Origin: Sphingobacterium sp. UBA2700
Lineage (GTDB): Bacteria > Bacteroidota > Bacteroidia > Sphingobacteriales > Sphingobacteriaceae
Direction: 5' to 3'
NCBI GenBank assembly: GCA_002354335.1
Contig: DELI01000019.1
Span: 1 to 64,000 of the forward strand
Length of the DNA: 64,000 bases
Both the position numbers and the translations under genes were made by a program. Each line of letters starts with the position of its first letter. Within the stretch, counting starts at the first letter, position 1. Below the pieces are notes generated by a model. The model saw only the letters and a list, made by a program, of their open reading frames with translations, did no database searches and was not told where the DNA came from. Below are positions 28,693 through 36,919 of this stretch, one piece after another.

Positions 28693-31600
28693 CTACGCTT
28701 TTGCTGCCCCCTCTTCCGCTTCAATCTTTGGCGGAATCAGCTTATAGACAACAGGCGTTACGATACGGGACAACAAGGTTGAGCTAATCAAGCCACCGAT
28801 CATCACAATCGCTAGAGGTGAAATCAAAGGATTTGAAGACCAGGCTATCGGCAACAAGCCGCCAATCGCGGTGAGCGAAGTCAAAATAATCGGTAGAAAC
28901 CTAATCTCCCCAGCCTTCTCAATAGCTTCATTCAACTCCATCCCTTCCCTTCTCAACTGGTTGGTAAAATCGACCAAAAGTATGGTATTCTTCACCTCAA
29001 TACCCGCAAGTGCCACAATACCGATCGTTGCTACGAAAGAAAGTGTATTGCCAGTAACCAATAATGCGAGAACCGCGCCTACTATTCCCAAAGGGATAAC
29101 AGAAAGCACAATCAGCGTACTTTTAAAGGTTTTGAATTCAAGAATCAATACAGCGATAAACATAAAGACGGTAATCAGGATAATAGTACCAAAACCTCCA
29201 AATGCCATCTCTCTACTTTCCACTTCACCTCCCATTTCATAGCTATAACCCGCAGGAAAAGGAAATTTATCCATCTGTTCAATGACCGCGTTAATAACCT
29301 CATCGTTACTATAGCCTTTCTGAACGAAGGAGTTCACCGACACTGTTCTTTCCTTATCGATATGATAGATATTAGAAGGCGACACCTCGAACTCCAAACT
29401 AGCCAGCTGCGAAAGCGGAATAGCCTGTCCGGCGACATTGTCCACAAAAATTCCTTCCAAAGTTTCAAGCGTGGCATCCTTTGCGCGAGGAACAGAAACG
29501 ATGATATCATAATCATTATCGTCCTTATCCGGATCCGAATAAGTCCCAACCTGATAGCCCGCCAATGCCACACGGATAGTCTGATCGATCGAAGAAGTCG
29601 GCACCCCTAAGGCCATCGCCTTCTCCCTATTGATATTTACCCGAATATCTGTCTTGTTATTTTTGATCGGGTTATTGACATACTCTGAACCAGGCGTATT
29701 CTTCAACAATACTTCCGCTTTCGCTGCTAGCGAACGTAAGGTATCGAGATTATCCCCAAAGATGCGTATCTCTACTGGCGAAATCACCGGCACCCCCTGT
29801 TCAAAGTTTCGCACCTCGACCTTCGCCCCTAAGTAGGGCGTCCATTTCTTGCGCAGGTTCTCAATGATTTGAATCTTATCGCTGGACTTAACATCGTCGT
29901 GCAATTGCACGAAGATATCCGCATACGAGACGTTCTCCTGCCCCTGTTGCATATTGTAGTAAACCCGAGGATTACCTTTGCCGACATTCGTCGTAAAGTA
30001 TTTCACATCTTCCATCCCCTTCAGCTCCTTCTCAATCTCTCTGCTAATGCGATTAGTCGTCTGTATGTTATCCTGCAGCTCACTGCTGATATGAATCATG
30101 AACTGTGGCTTTTCCGAGGGTGGAAATAAACTGAAACCGACTACTGGAATCAAAGCCAAAGAACCTAAGAATATCGCTAGTGCGATCAAGGTGGTTCTAC
30201 CTGGATGCTTCAAGGCTTTGTCCAAAAAGACACCATAGCTCTTATGAATAATATTTTGCATCGTCCTAAGGATTGCATTTCCTCCTTCATGCTCATGCGG
30301 TTTAAGGAGTTTACTGGATAAGAAAGGAACTACCAGGAGGGCGATCAGCATGGAGCCGATCACTGAAGTGATAACCGCAATAGGCATACTGCGGATAAAC
30401 TCACCCGCCATTTCGGGCATAAATACCAATGGCATAAAGGCTATAACAAGCGTAACAGTACAGCCCAACACTGCTAAAGCGATTTGCTCAGTCCCCTTAA
30501 TAGAGGCCTCCAAACGACTATATCCTTCACGCATCCAGCGTTCAATATTCTCAACGACGACAATGCTATCATCCACAACTAGCCCCAGGGCAACGACAAA
30601 TCCTACGATACTCAATTGGTTTAAGGAGTACCCGAAGGAGTTCATTGCGATAACCCCCAAGCCGAGTGAGAGCGGAATAGCGATCATCACGACCAAGGAT
30701 GCGCGCGTACCTAGAGGTAATAGCGTAATAAGCACCAAGCAGATTGCGATGGCAAAGTCTACTCCCAGACCCCCTAATCGTTTATTGACATTGTTAGCCT
30801 GATCAAAATTTACGATCATATCGACATTGTCAGGCAATGTTTGTTCAAATTCATCTAAGACCTTCAAATATTCCTTTTGCGTATCCGAAATATTCATCCC
30901 GATCTTTTGTGCAGCATTGATCAATACGGCGTTATAACCGTTCAGTCGTGTAATGTGGTTATTCGTTCCGAAAGTCGGATAAACACTGGCGACTTCCTTC
31001 AAGGTGATATTCTTACCCTGTCCGCTCGCAACGATCGTATTCTTGATATCCTCAATTTGCTGGTAATTCCCAGAAGTCTTCACGCTGAAAGTTTTATCGC
31101 CCGCAATGACAGAACCTGCGGGGATATTTTGATTTTCACTCTGAATCGATTGGATAATGCGATTCATCGGAATGCCAAGTTCCGCTATTTTTGCCTGATC
31201 GATGTCAACGCGAATCTGCTGATCCGGAAGCCCCGAAATCTCAACTTCCTTTAAAGCCTTCACCTTCTCCAGGTCTTGCTTCAGCTTATCAGCAAGCTCT
31301 TTGATAGTCGTCTGTGAAGCATTTTCCGAAACAAGCGCTAGCTGAATGACCGACACATTGGTAGGATCGATCTTCTGCACTTCCATGCTATAGATATTCT
31401 CCGGCAGCTCGGGCGTCGCAGCATTAAGCTCGCGCACCAATTCCTGATATTTGTCGTCATAATCCGTTCCATATTCGAACTCGACAAAGAAAAAAGCGAC
31501 GCTATTATTGATGGTCGTTTTTATTCTTTTGATATCATCCAACGCGTAGAATCGCGCTTCCAAGGGCTTCACGATCAATTGCTCCATATCCTTGGGATTC

Positions 31601-31761
31601 GTCCCTGGCTGAACAACAATGACCGGGAAGCTGACGGCTTTCATATCTGGGTCCTCTGCCCTCGGCATCGTGAGCAAGGAGGTCGCAGCGACCAACATCA
31701 CCATAAGCACCATAATCATGGTGAATTGGTAATTCTTTATCGGGTATTTAATTAAGCTCAT
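28693..31761 (-). CDS. RND multidrug efflux permease (AcrB/HAE1 type)
   Basis: The inner-membrane proton-driven pump of a tripartite efflux system, 1022 residues as expected. It has the 12-helix RND plan: an N-terminal helix near 12-32, a large porter loop, helices 2-6 from about 335, a second loop and helices 8-12. The proton-relay pair is visible in GLVVDDSIVVVENIER of helix 4. It is the last gene of the tetR-tolC-mfp-rnd operon, 11 bp after the adaptor gene. The substrate range cannot be read, but the TetR control suggests induction by the substrates. Confidence 0.97.
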   Translation of the reverse strand: MSLIKYPIKNYQFTMIMVLMVMLVAATSLLTMPRAEDPDMKAVSFPVIVVQPGTNPKDMEQLIVKPLEARFYALDDIKRIKTTINNSVAFFFVEFEYGTDYDDKYQELVRELNAATPELPENIYSMEVQKIDPTNVSVIQLALVSENASQTTIKELADKLKQDLEKVKALKEVEISGLPDQQIRVDIDQAKIAELGIPMNRIIQSIQSENQNIPAGSVIAGDKTFSVKTSGNYQQIEDIKNTIVASGQGKNITLKEVASVYPTFGTNNHITRLNGYNAVLINAAQKIGMNISDTQKEYLKVLDEFEQTLPDNVDMIVNFDQANNVNKRLGGLGVDFAIAICLVLITLLPLGTRASLVVMIAIPLSLGLGVIAMNSFGYSLNQLSIVGFVVALGLVVDDSIVVVENIERWMREGYSRLEASIKGTEQIALAVLGCTVTLVIAFMPLVFMPEMAGEFIRSMPIAVITSVIGSMLIALLVVPFLSSKLLKPHEHEGGNAILRTMQNIIHKSYGVFLDKALKHPGRTTLIALAIFLGSLALIPVVGFSLFPPSEKPQFMIHISSELQDNIQTTNRISREIEKELKGMEDVKYFTTNVGKGNPRVYYNMQQGQENVSYADIFVQLHDDVKSSDKIQIIENLRKKWTPYLGAKVEVRNFEQGVPVISPVEIRIFGDNLDTLRSLAAKAEVLLKNTPGSEYVNNPIKNNKTDIRVNINREKAMALGVPTSSIDQTIRVALAGYQVGTYSDPDKDDNDYDIIVSVPRAKDATLETLEGIFVDNVAGQAIPLSQLASLEFEVSPSNIYHIDKERTVSVNSFVQKGYSNDEVINAVIEQMDKFPFPAGYSYEMGGEVESREMAFGGFGTIILITVFMFIAVLILEFKTFKSTLIVLSVIPLGIVGAVLALLVTGNTLSFVATIGIVALAGIEVKNTILLVDFTNQLRREGMELNEAIEKAGEIRFLPIILTSLTAIGGLLPIAWSSNPLISPLAIVMIGGLISSTLLSRIVTPVVYKLIPPKIEAEEGAAKA

Positions 31762-31772
31762 GTACTATCCTC

Positions 31773-32822
31773 CTATTTTATCACCGTAATTGGAGACCCA
31801 TCCTGTAAGTAGGGCGATCCGGATACGATCAAGGCACCGGCATCCTCCAGTCCGGATTCAATAAGCACCTCATCCTTCTCAATAGAAGCAACTTTAACCT
31901 TCTGCTTTCTGGCCGTTTTTCCATCTTTACTGATGAAGACATAGCCCTCTGTCCCACTACCATCCAGTAGCGAAGAGAACGGAATTCGCCAGCCCTTGCC
32001 AGCACTAGCCTGGCTTACGGTAATCTGCGATTTTCCAAATACCCCGGAAGCTAGCTTGCCAGCAGGTTTGCCTTGGACTGCCAGATGAATGCTGAATGTT
32101 CCTGACTGAGGGTCCAGACCTTCAGATTTCTTCGCCACGACCGCCGCCAGCGTACTGTTCGGAATGGCATCTGTCTGAATGCTCGCTTTATCGCCCACTT
32201 TAATCTGTGCCCACTGGCTATCACTTACTCCCACCTTCAACATCCAGGTGCCATTACTAGCGCCATTGACTTGAAGTACAGGAGTGCCCGGACCAACAAC
32301 CTGTCCCTCATTCGCCAATTTCGCCAATACAAAGCCCGACACAGGGGAATGTATCTGCGAGTACTGCTGATTGAACCCGACGGATTTCAGATCCTCCTGC
32401 GCCACCGCTAAGGCGGTTCGTGCATTCTGCAACTGCTCCAGCGTTGCTACGCTATCTCTATAGAGCTTTTCTGCTCTTTCATAATCTCTTCTCGCCTTCT
32501 CCACGCCTAATCGAGCCTGCCCGGCCTTAGCATCTACCTCCGAGGTATGTACTGCCGCTAATACCTGCCCCTTACGAACAGCATCACCCTCTTTAACGTA
32601 AATACGCGAAATAACACCGCCATTTTTAAATCCTAATAGCGTTTCATCATCGGTTGTAAAAACTCCGGTGGCTTCTACCACACTCGCCGTTCCGTTCTGT
32701 TGCAAGGGAACCAATTTTACCGGAATGGTATCCTGAACCGGAATCCCGGCACTGCGTTCTGCCTGATGGCAGCCGCTCAATAAAAGTATTCCGAATACTA
32801 TACTTGATAGTGTTGTTTTCAT
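31773..32822 (-). CDS. Efflux RND periplasmic adaptor lipoprotein (membrane fusion protein)
   Basis: The adaptor linking pump and outer-membrane channel, 349 residues. The N-terminus is a lipoprotein signal (LLLSGC). Then come the first half of the barrel-sandwich (GGVISRIYVKEGDAVRKGQVLA), an alpha-helical hairpin near 105-145 (KARRDYERAEKLYRDSVATLEQLQ), the second lipoyl half (IHSPVSGFVLAKLANEGQVV), a beta-barrel and a membrane-proximal domain. It lies 11 bp before the pump and 7 bp after the TolC gene. Confidence 0.95.
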   Translation of the reverse strand: MKTTLSSIVFGILLLSGCHQAERSAGIPVQDTIPVKLVPLQQNGTASVVEATGVFTTDDETLLGFKNGGVISRIYVKEGDAVRKGQVLAAVHTSEVDAKAGQARLGVEKARRDYERAEKLYRDSVATLEQLQNARTALAVAQEDLKSVGFNQQYSQIHSPVSGFVLAKLANEGQVVGPGTPVLQVNGASNGTWMLKVGVSDSQWAQIKVGDKASIQTDAIPNSTLAAVVAKKSEGLDPQSGTFSIHLAVQGKPAGKLASGVFGKSQITVSQASAGKGWRIPFSSLLDGSGTEGYVFISKDGKTARKQKVKVASIEKDEVLIESGLEDAGALIVSGSPYLQDGSPITVIK

Positions 32823-32829
32823 GTCTTGA

Positions 32830-34188
32830 TTAGTTTAAAGGGTAGCTTGCAGTTTCTCTTTCAAATTTTGCCATTGCCGACAACAGCTTATATGCCGCAA
32901 TGTTATTCGCCAATTTAGCGTTGGTAAATTGGGATCGCGCGTCTATCGTTTCCAGATAAGTATTAACTCCTTCGTTGAATCCCCGCTGTATCAATCGCTG
33001 ATAGGTAGCGGCAGCATCCAATTGAACCTTCGAGCTCTCAAAGTTTTTTTGCGTTGCCACTAGCTCGTTTTTTGCCACACTCGCCGCTAACTCCAATTGT
33101 TGTCTAGCCTGGTCTAATTTATTTTGAGCCTCCGCGACGGCAATTTGGTTTTCCTGAATCTTTAAGCGGTTTCTATTCCCGGCGAATATGGGGAAGCTGA
33201 GCTGCGCACCGACCATATAATATTGAGAGTTACTATTAATGCGTAATCCTTCCGCTTGCGAACCCAAATCTAGAAAAGCACTTAACTTCGGTACAAAGAC
33301 CTGCTTGCTCATGGCAAGCATGGTTTCCTGGATTTCAATATTATCGTTGAGCGACTTCAATTCTTCTCTGCCCTCAACTTCTACGGCCAAAGCCTCTCCG
33401 TTGTTCTGCAAATCTTTATTTTGAGGGATAAGGTCTATAGCAGTGTCTGCGGGACGATTCAATAAAGCATTGAAATAATACTGCGCATTGTGCAATTGCT
33501 GCTCTGCTTCAGCCAACTTCGCCTCATGCTGCGCAATCTCGGCATTCGCACGAATCACATAAGCCGGCAAACCTTTTCCCGCTTCCAACAACTTCTCATT
33601 CACGCGTTTTCCCTCTGCTGCCAATACGATCGCATTTTTATAGATCGCAACAGCGTCCAGTGCACTCAAATAATTAAAATAAGCCACTTTAATATCCTTA
33701 ACGAGCTCGCGTTGATACAGTTCGATTTCCCTCTTTGACATCTTTACCAGCGTTTCGCGGATCGTACGATTATGCTTAATATCCGTATTGATGATAGGAA
33801 CCGCAGTTCTGATTTTCGCGTCGTAATAATTCTTAGGCAAAAAGTTGATCTCTTCGTTCTGTATCTGAGGGAAGTTCTGCGTATTGGTGAGCTGGTTAAG
33901 CGTCGCATATACCGGATTTAACATATCTCCTACGGGTAGATCGATTGATCTACCCCCATCGGCATGCGAATAGGTCAGATCAAATGTAATATTCGGGAGA
34001 AACATACTTCGCGCGACTTCCAATCCATTCATTGCCTTTTTCAACGAAAGGTTCTTTTCGACCAGTACCAGATTACTATCCAGACCCTGCCTGATATATT
34101 GGTCAAGGATGGGCTCTTGTGCTCGTGAGGTAACCCCTAGCAGTGTAAAAAAGGCAATGAGATAAAACTGTATAAGAAAGGTTTTCAT
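32830..34188 (-). CDS. TolC-family outer-membrane efflux channel
   Basis: The outer-membrane exit duct, 452 residues, with signal peptide about 1-23. Two outer-membrane-efflux repeats are visible, each with long amphipathic helices (for example AEAEQQLHNAQYYFNALL and VAEAQNKLDQARQQLELAAS) and the NPVY/GLN-type barrel segments (VGAQLSFPIFAGNRNR). It is 33 bp downstream of tetR, and a copy of the putative TetR operator sits immediately before its ATG, so it may have its own regulated promoter. Confidence 0.95.
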   Translation of the reverse strand: MKTFLIQFYLIAFFTLLGVTSRAQEPILDQYIRQGLDSNLVLVEKNLSLKKAMNGLEVARSMFLPNITFDLTYSHADGGRSIDLPVGDMLNPVYATLNQLTNTQNFPQIQNEEINFLPKNYYDAKIRTAVPIINTDIKHNRTIRETLVKMSKREIELYQRELVKDIKVAYFNYLSALDAVAIYKNAIVLAAEGKRVNEKLLEAGKGLPAYVIRANAEIAQHEAKLAEAEQQLHNAQYYFNALLNRPADTAIDLIPQNKDLQNNGEALAVEVEGREELKSLNDNIEIQETMLAMSKQVFVPKLSAFLDLGSQAEGLRINSNSQYYMVGAQLSFPIFAGNRNRLKIQENQIAVAEAQNKLDQARQQLELAASVAKNELVATQKNFESSKVQLDAAATYQRLIQRGFNEGVNTYLETIDARSQFTNAKLANNIAAYKLLSAMAKFERETASYPLN

Positions 34189-34189
34189 T

Positions 34190-34205
34190 ATTAACAGTGT
34201 TAAGT
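34190..34205. promoter_or_regulatory. Putative TetR operator copy 2, upstream of tolC
   Basis: The palindrome TTAACAGTGTTAAGT (34191-34205) sits 2 bp before the tolC ATG and differs by one central base from the copy upstream of tetR. Arms are TTAAC and GTTAA around a 3-bp centre. Confidence 0.6.
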
Positions 34206-34221
34206 TGTGATGTAAAATTTT

Positions 34222-34857
34222 TTATTTTGTCTGCTCTATAAAAGACACATAAACTTCGAAGGTTTTATTGACTAGGTCTCGGACAGCATAGGGCATCTCT
34301 AATGTTTCTGTTATTTTATTGAGATGATTTGACAAGTATAGCGTAACAAGACCATGTACGGCACCCCAAGCTTGAAATGCAACTAAATCCGTTTCTTTAC
34401 CTTTAAACCATCCCTGCTCCTGGCACTGGGCAATCGTAAGGCGAAGAAAGTCGAATACACGCTCCCCATCGGGCCACTGTTCCTCGATACAGTTAGCATC
34501 CAGAAATTCCATCGGCTCTTTCATCATAAACATAACCTGATAATAATCAGGATTCCGAAATGCGAAATCTATATAATTGCGGCCTAATGCTTTGAAACGC
34601 TGGAAAGGATCGTCTACGGAGTCTAAGGCCATAAACTGTTGACGCAGGAGTTGAAACCCCTCTCGATGCAAGGCATAGACAATATCATTCTTATCTTTGT
34701 AGTATAGGTAGATAGTCGTCGGGCTAAATTCAATTTCCTTTGCGATCTTACGAATCGAAGTAGCCTCGTAACCTTCCTGTACAAAGAGTTTTTTCGCCGC
34801 CTCTAAAATAGCCAGCTTAAGATCTTCTTTATGCTTTTGTTTTTTATCTTTCATCAT
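34222..34857 (-). CDS. TetR/AcrR-family repressor of the efflux operon
   Basis: A 211-residue regulator. The N-terminal helix-turn-helix (AKKLFVQEGYEATSIRKIAKEIEFSPTTIYLYYKDKN region, residues about 18-55) is typical of the family; the remainder is a helical ligand-binding and dimer domain with a TetR_C-like pattern. It is the first gene of an operon with tolC, adaptor and pump. Two nearly identical palindromes flank it at 34190-34205 and 34877-34895, so it very likely represses its own operon and releases on drug binding. The ligand is not known. Confidence 0.93.
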   Translation of the reverse strand: MMKDKKQKHKEDLKLAILEAAKKLFVQEGYEATSIRKIAKEIEFSPTTIYLYYKDKNDIVYALHREGFQLLRQQFMALDSVDDPFQRFKALGRNYIDFAFRNPDYYQVMFMMKEPMEFLDANCIEEQWPDGERVFDFLRLTIAQCQEQGWFKGKETDLVAFQAWGAVHGLVTLYLSNHLNKITETLEMPYAVRDLVNKTFEVYVSFIEQTK

Positions 34858-34876
34858 TGATAGTACAAAGCAAAAC

Positions 34877-34895
34877 TACTTAACGGTGTTAAGTA
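34877..34895. promoter_or_regulatory. Putative TetR operator copy 1 with overlapping -7 box
   Basis: A perfect palindrome TACTTAACGGTGTTAAGTA with 8-bp arms and a GGT centre, 20 bp upstream of the tetR start. On the minus strand a perfect TAnnTTTG box (TAGTTTTG, 34878-34871) abuts it, so a bound dimer would block polymerase. Confidence 0.7.
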
Positions 34896-34940
34896 TTAAA
34901 AGCAAACGAAGATAATAAGACATTCATATGACAATAAACA

Positions 34941-34971
34941 AGAAAGGGCCGTCTTTTGGACGGCCCTTCTT
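34941..34971 (-). terminator. Terminator after hsp20
   Basis: Stem GGGCCGTC / GACGGCCC with A/T-rich extensions and a short TTTT-containing loop. It lies between the hsp20 stop and the tetR promoter region, read on the minus strand. Confidence 0.8.
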
Positions 34972-34993
34972 CAACTAACCACAACTAATCTTC

Positions 34994-35437
34994 TTACTTA
35001 ACCTCTATAAGTCTCTTTGCTACGATCGCTTCCTCTTTTTTACCGATTTTAACCGCTAAGACGCCATTTTCATATACTGCGTCAATGTTAGCATAGTCAA
35101 CAACTTCAGGTAAGGTGAAGGATCTTGAGAAAGATGAATAGCTAAATTCTTTTTTGCTATAAACGTTTCCGTCTTCTACTTTCTCTTCTTGTTTTTCTAC
35201 AGAAATCGAGATAATGTTTTTATCAACATTGATCTTAAAGTCTGATTTTTGTAAACCAGGAGCCGCAACTTCGATGCTGAACGCGTCTGCTGATTCTGTA
35301 ATGTTTACCGCAGGAACTCGAGTCACTAAACGATCTGAAATAAATGAATCGTTAAATAAATTGTCAAACACATTGTTAACAAATGGGTTCACTGCATCAG
35401 TGTTGTAAGATTTTCCAGGTAATTTAATTAATGCCAT
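34994..35437 (-). CDS. Hsp20/alpha-crystallin small heat-shock protein
   Basis: An ATP-independent holdase of 147 residues. The alpha-crystallin domain covers about 40-147, with the ITESADAFSIEVAAPGLQKSDF start, a KKEFSYSSFSRSFTLPEVVD segment and an AVYENGVLAVKIGKKEE strand ending near residue 135. A C-terminal IEVK-like tail replaces the classical IxI motif. It is preceded by AAGGAGG at a good distance from the ATG, which is rare in this window and points to strong translation. It is a single gene with its own terminator. Confidence 0.95.
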   Translation of the reverse strand: MALIKLPGKSYNTDAVNPFVNNVFDNLFNDSFISDRLVTRVPAVNITESADAFSIEVAAPGLQKSDFKINVDKNIISISVEKQEEKVEDGNVYSKKEFSYSSFSRSFTLPEVVDYANIDAVYENGVLAVKIGKKEEAIVAKRLIEVK

Positions 35438-35446
35438 TTTATATTT

Positions 35447-35453
35447 CCTCCTT
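35447..35453 (-). promoter_or_regulatory. Strong Shine-Dalgarno sequence for hsp20
   Basis: AAGGAGG on the minus strand, 9 nt before the hsp20 ATG. Nearly all other genes here have A-rich leaders with no such match. Confidence 0.75.
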
Positions 35454-35658
35454 ATATTTTTTACTTATTTATTTTTTAAATCAAATACACTAGCTATTAT
35501 TCAACTTATGTACCAAGCGAATTTACAAGCAAAAACCTGCTAAATTGACATTTAAACTACGTTTTAACAAGTCAAAATGTCCGAATAACAAACTAATACG
35601 CTCCTCTTTTTAGAAGATAACGCAGAAGTGAATGGTTTTAATATGAGGTAATAAAACT

Positions 35659-36024
35659 TTAACGTTGGAAGGATAGCGAGACGACGGAGTTCGCCAGATC
35701 ACCGCCGAATGGGGGATTCATTTTCTTAATACTAACCTCAATTTGCTCCAGATATGCATAGCCTTCTAATAGTTTGTTGAGGATATCTTCCGCCGCCGAC
35801 TCCAGTAATTTCCTGCGCGGACTCATCACTTCGGCTAATATTCGATATAGATCTTCGTAATTAAGGGTATTGTTCAAGTCTTCCGCATCTGGATTCTTGA
35901 AAGGGAAGCTCACAGATACATTCACAAAAAACTCGTTTCCTAATAATTGTTCTTCTTCGTAGAAGCCAATAGGTGAAAAAAAGCGAACATTATCGAGTGC
36001 AATTTTCTGTGTTATCTGAGCCAT
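35659..36024 (-). CDS. folB: Dihydroneopterin aldolase
   Basis: A folate-pathway enzyme cleaving 7,8-dihydroneopterin. From the Met at 36024 (MAQITQKIALDNVRFFSPIGFYEEEQ) it is 121 residues, the normal FolB size. The in-frame Met at 36066 would add 14 unconserved residues. Family features: GFYEEEQLLGNEFFVNVSV, NYEDLYRILAEVM, LLESAAEDILNKL and the active-site Lys in IKKMNPPFGG. No other folate gene is adjacent. It is divergent from the DUF1080 gene. Confidence 0.9.
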   Translation of the reverse strand: MAQITQKIALDNVRFFSPIGFYEEEQLLGNEFFVNVSVSFPFKNPDAEDLNNTLNYEDLYRILAEVMSPRRKLLESAAEDILNKLLEGYAYLEQIEVSIKKMNPPFGGDLANSVVSLSFQR

Positions 36025-36099
36025 TATCAAAAGTTTAAGCGGATATTTTCGAATAAAATTAGACATATTTCTTATATTAACCTAAATTAACTTAAACCT

Positions 36100-36837
36100 A
36101 TGAACAGATTCAGCATCATATTAGGCCTATTAGGCTTGGCATTTACCACGAATGCACAAACGAAATTTCAACCGCAGGATACCGAATTCTATGAACCCAA
36201 AATTCGTGTGGTAACGACGAAAGCAAACGCTGCCCCTAGCGATGCAATCATATTATTTGATGGCAGCAACTTAAACGAATGGGTCAGTGAAAAAGATAAA
36301 TCCAGCGCAGCTCAATGGACCATCAAAAACGGAGTATTGACGGTTGCTCCCAAGACTGGCGGAATACAAACGAAACGTAAATTCGGCGATATCCAATTGC
36401 ATATTGAATGGAAAAGCCCCGAGGTCATCAAAGGCGAGGGTCAGGGACGCGGCAACAGTGGATTATTCCTGAGTGACGGCGCCTATGAGATCCAAATCTT
36501 GGACAATGACGATAACAAAACCTACGTCAATGGACAGGCGGGCAGTCTATATAAACAAGCGCCTCCCCTGGTCGAAGCACGCAAACCAGCCGACGGATGG
36601 CATACCTATGATCTTTTATATACAGCACCAAAGTTCAATAAGGACGGGCATCTAATCAAAAGAGGGCAGGTTACATTATTGCACAATGGTGTCGTGGTTC
36701 AATATAATACTGAATTACAAGGAACAACAGAGTATATTGGTCTGCCAAAGTTAAAAGTACATGGTCCGGGATCCATATCGCTTCAAGACCATGGCGATTT
36801 AGTTAGCTTTAGAAATATCTGGGTGCGAGAATTGTAG
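36100..36837 (+). CDS. Secreted DUF1080 / 3-keto-disaccharide hydrolase-like protein
   Basis: A 245-residue secreted protein with signal peptide about 1-20 (TTNAQ). The rest is one DUF1080 beta-sandwich: LFDGSNLNEWVSEKDKSSAAQW, GGIQTKRKFGDIQLHIEWKSP, GRGNSGLFLSDGAYEIQILD and GPGSISLQDHGDLVSFRNIWVREL. These are standard family blocks; members act on keto-glucosides or bind glycans. It stands alone rather than in a sugar-utilisation locus. A 16-bp leader (36071-36086) is identical to one before the M1 peptidase gene. Confidence 0.88.
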   Translation: MNRFSIILGLLGLAFTTNAQTKFQPQDTEFYEPKIRVVTTKANAAPSDAIILFDGSNLNEWVSEKDKSSAAQWTIKNGVLTVAPKTGGIQTKRKFGDIQLHIEWKSPEVIKGEGQGRGNSGLFLSDGAYEIQILDNDDNKTYVNGQAGSLYKQAPPLVEARKPADGWHTYDLLYTAPKFNKDGHLIKRGQVTLLHNGVVVQYNTELQGTTEYIGLPKLKVHGPGSISLQDHGDLVSFRNIWVREL

Positions 36838-36882
36838 GCGATTAGTTTTAAAATAAGGATATTCAGAAATCACTAAATAAAC

Positions 36883-36910
36883 AAAGAGCCGTACTCAGGT
36901 ACGGCTCTTT
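36883..36910. terminator. Bidirectional terminator between DUF1080 and GNAT-nitrilase genes
   Basis: Perfect 12-bp stem AAAGAGCCGTAC / GTACGGCTCTTT, TCAG loop, A-run before and T-run after. Confidence 0.9.
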
Positions 36911-36919
36911 CTTTATGCT

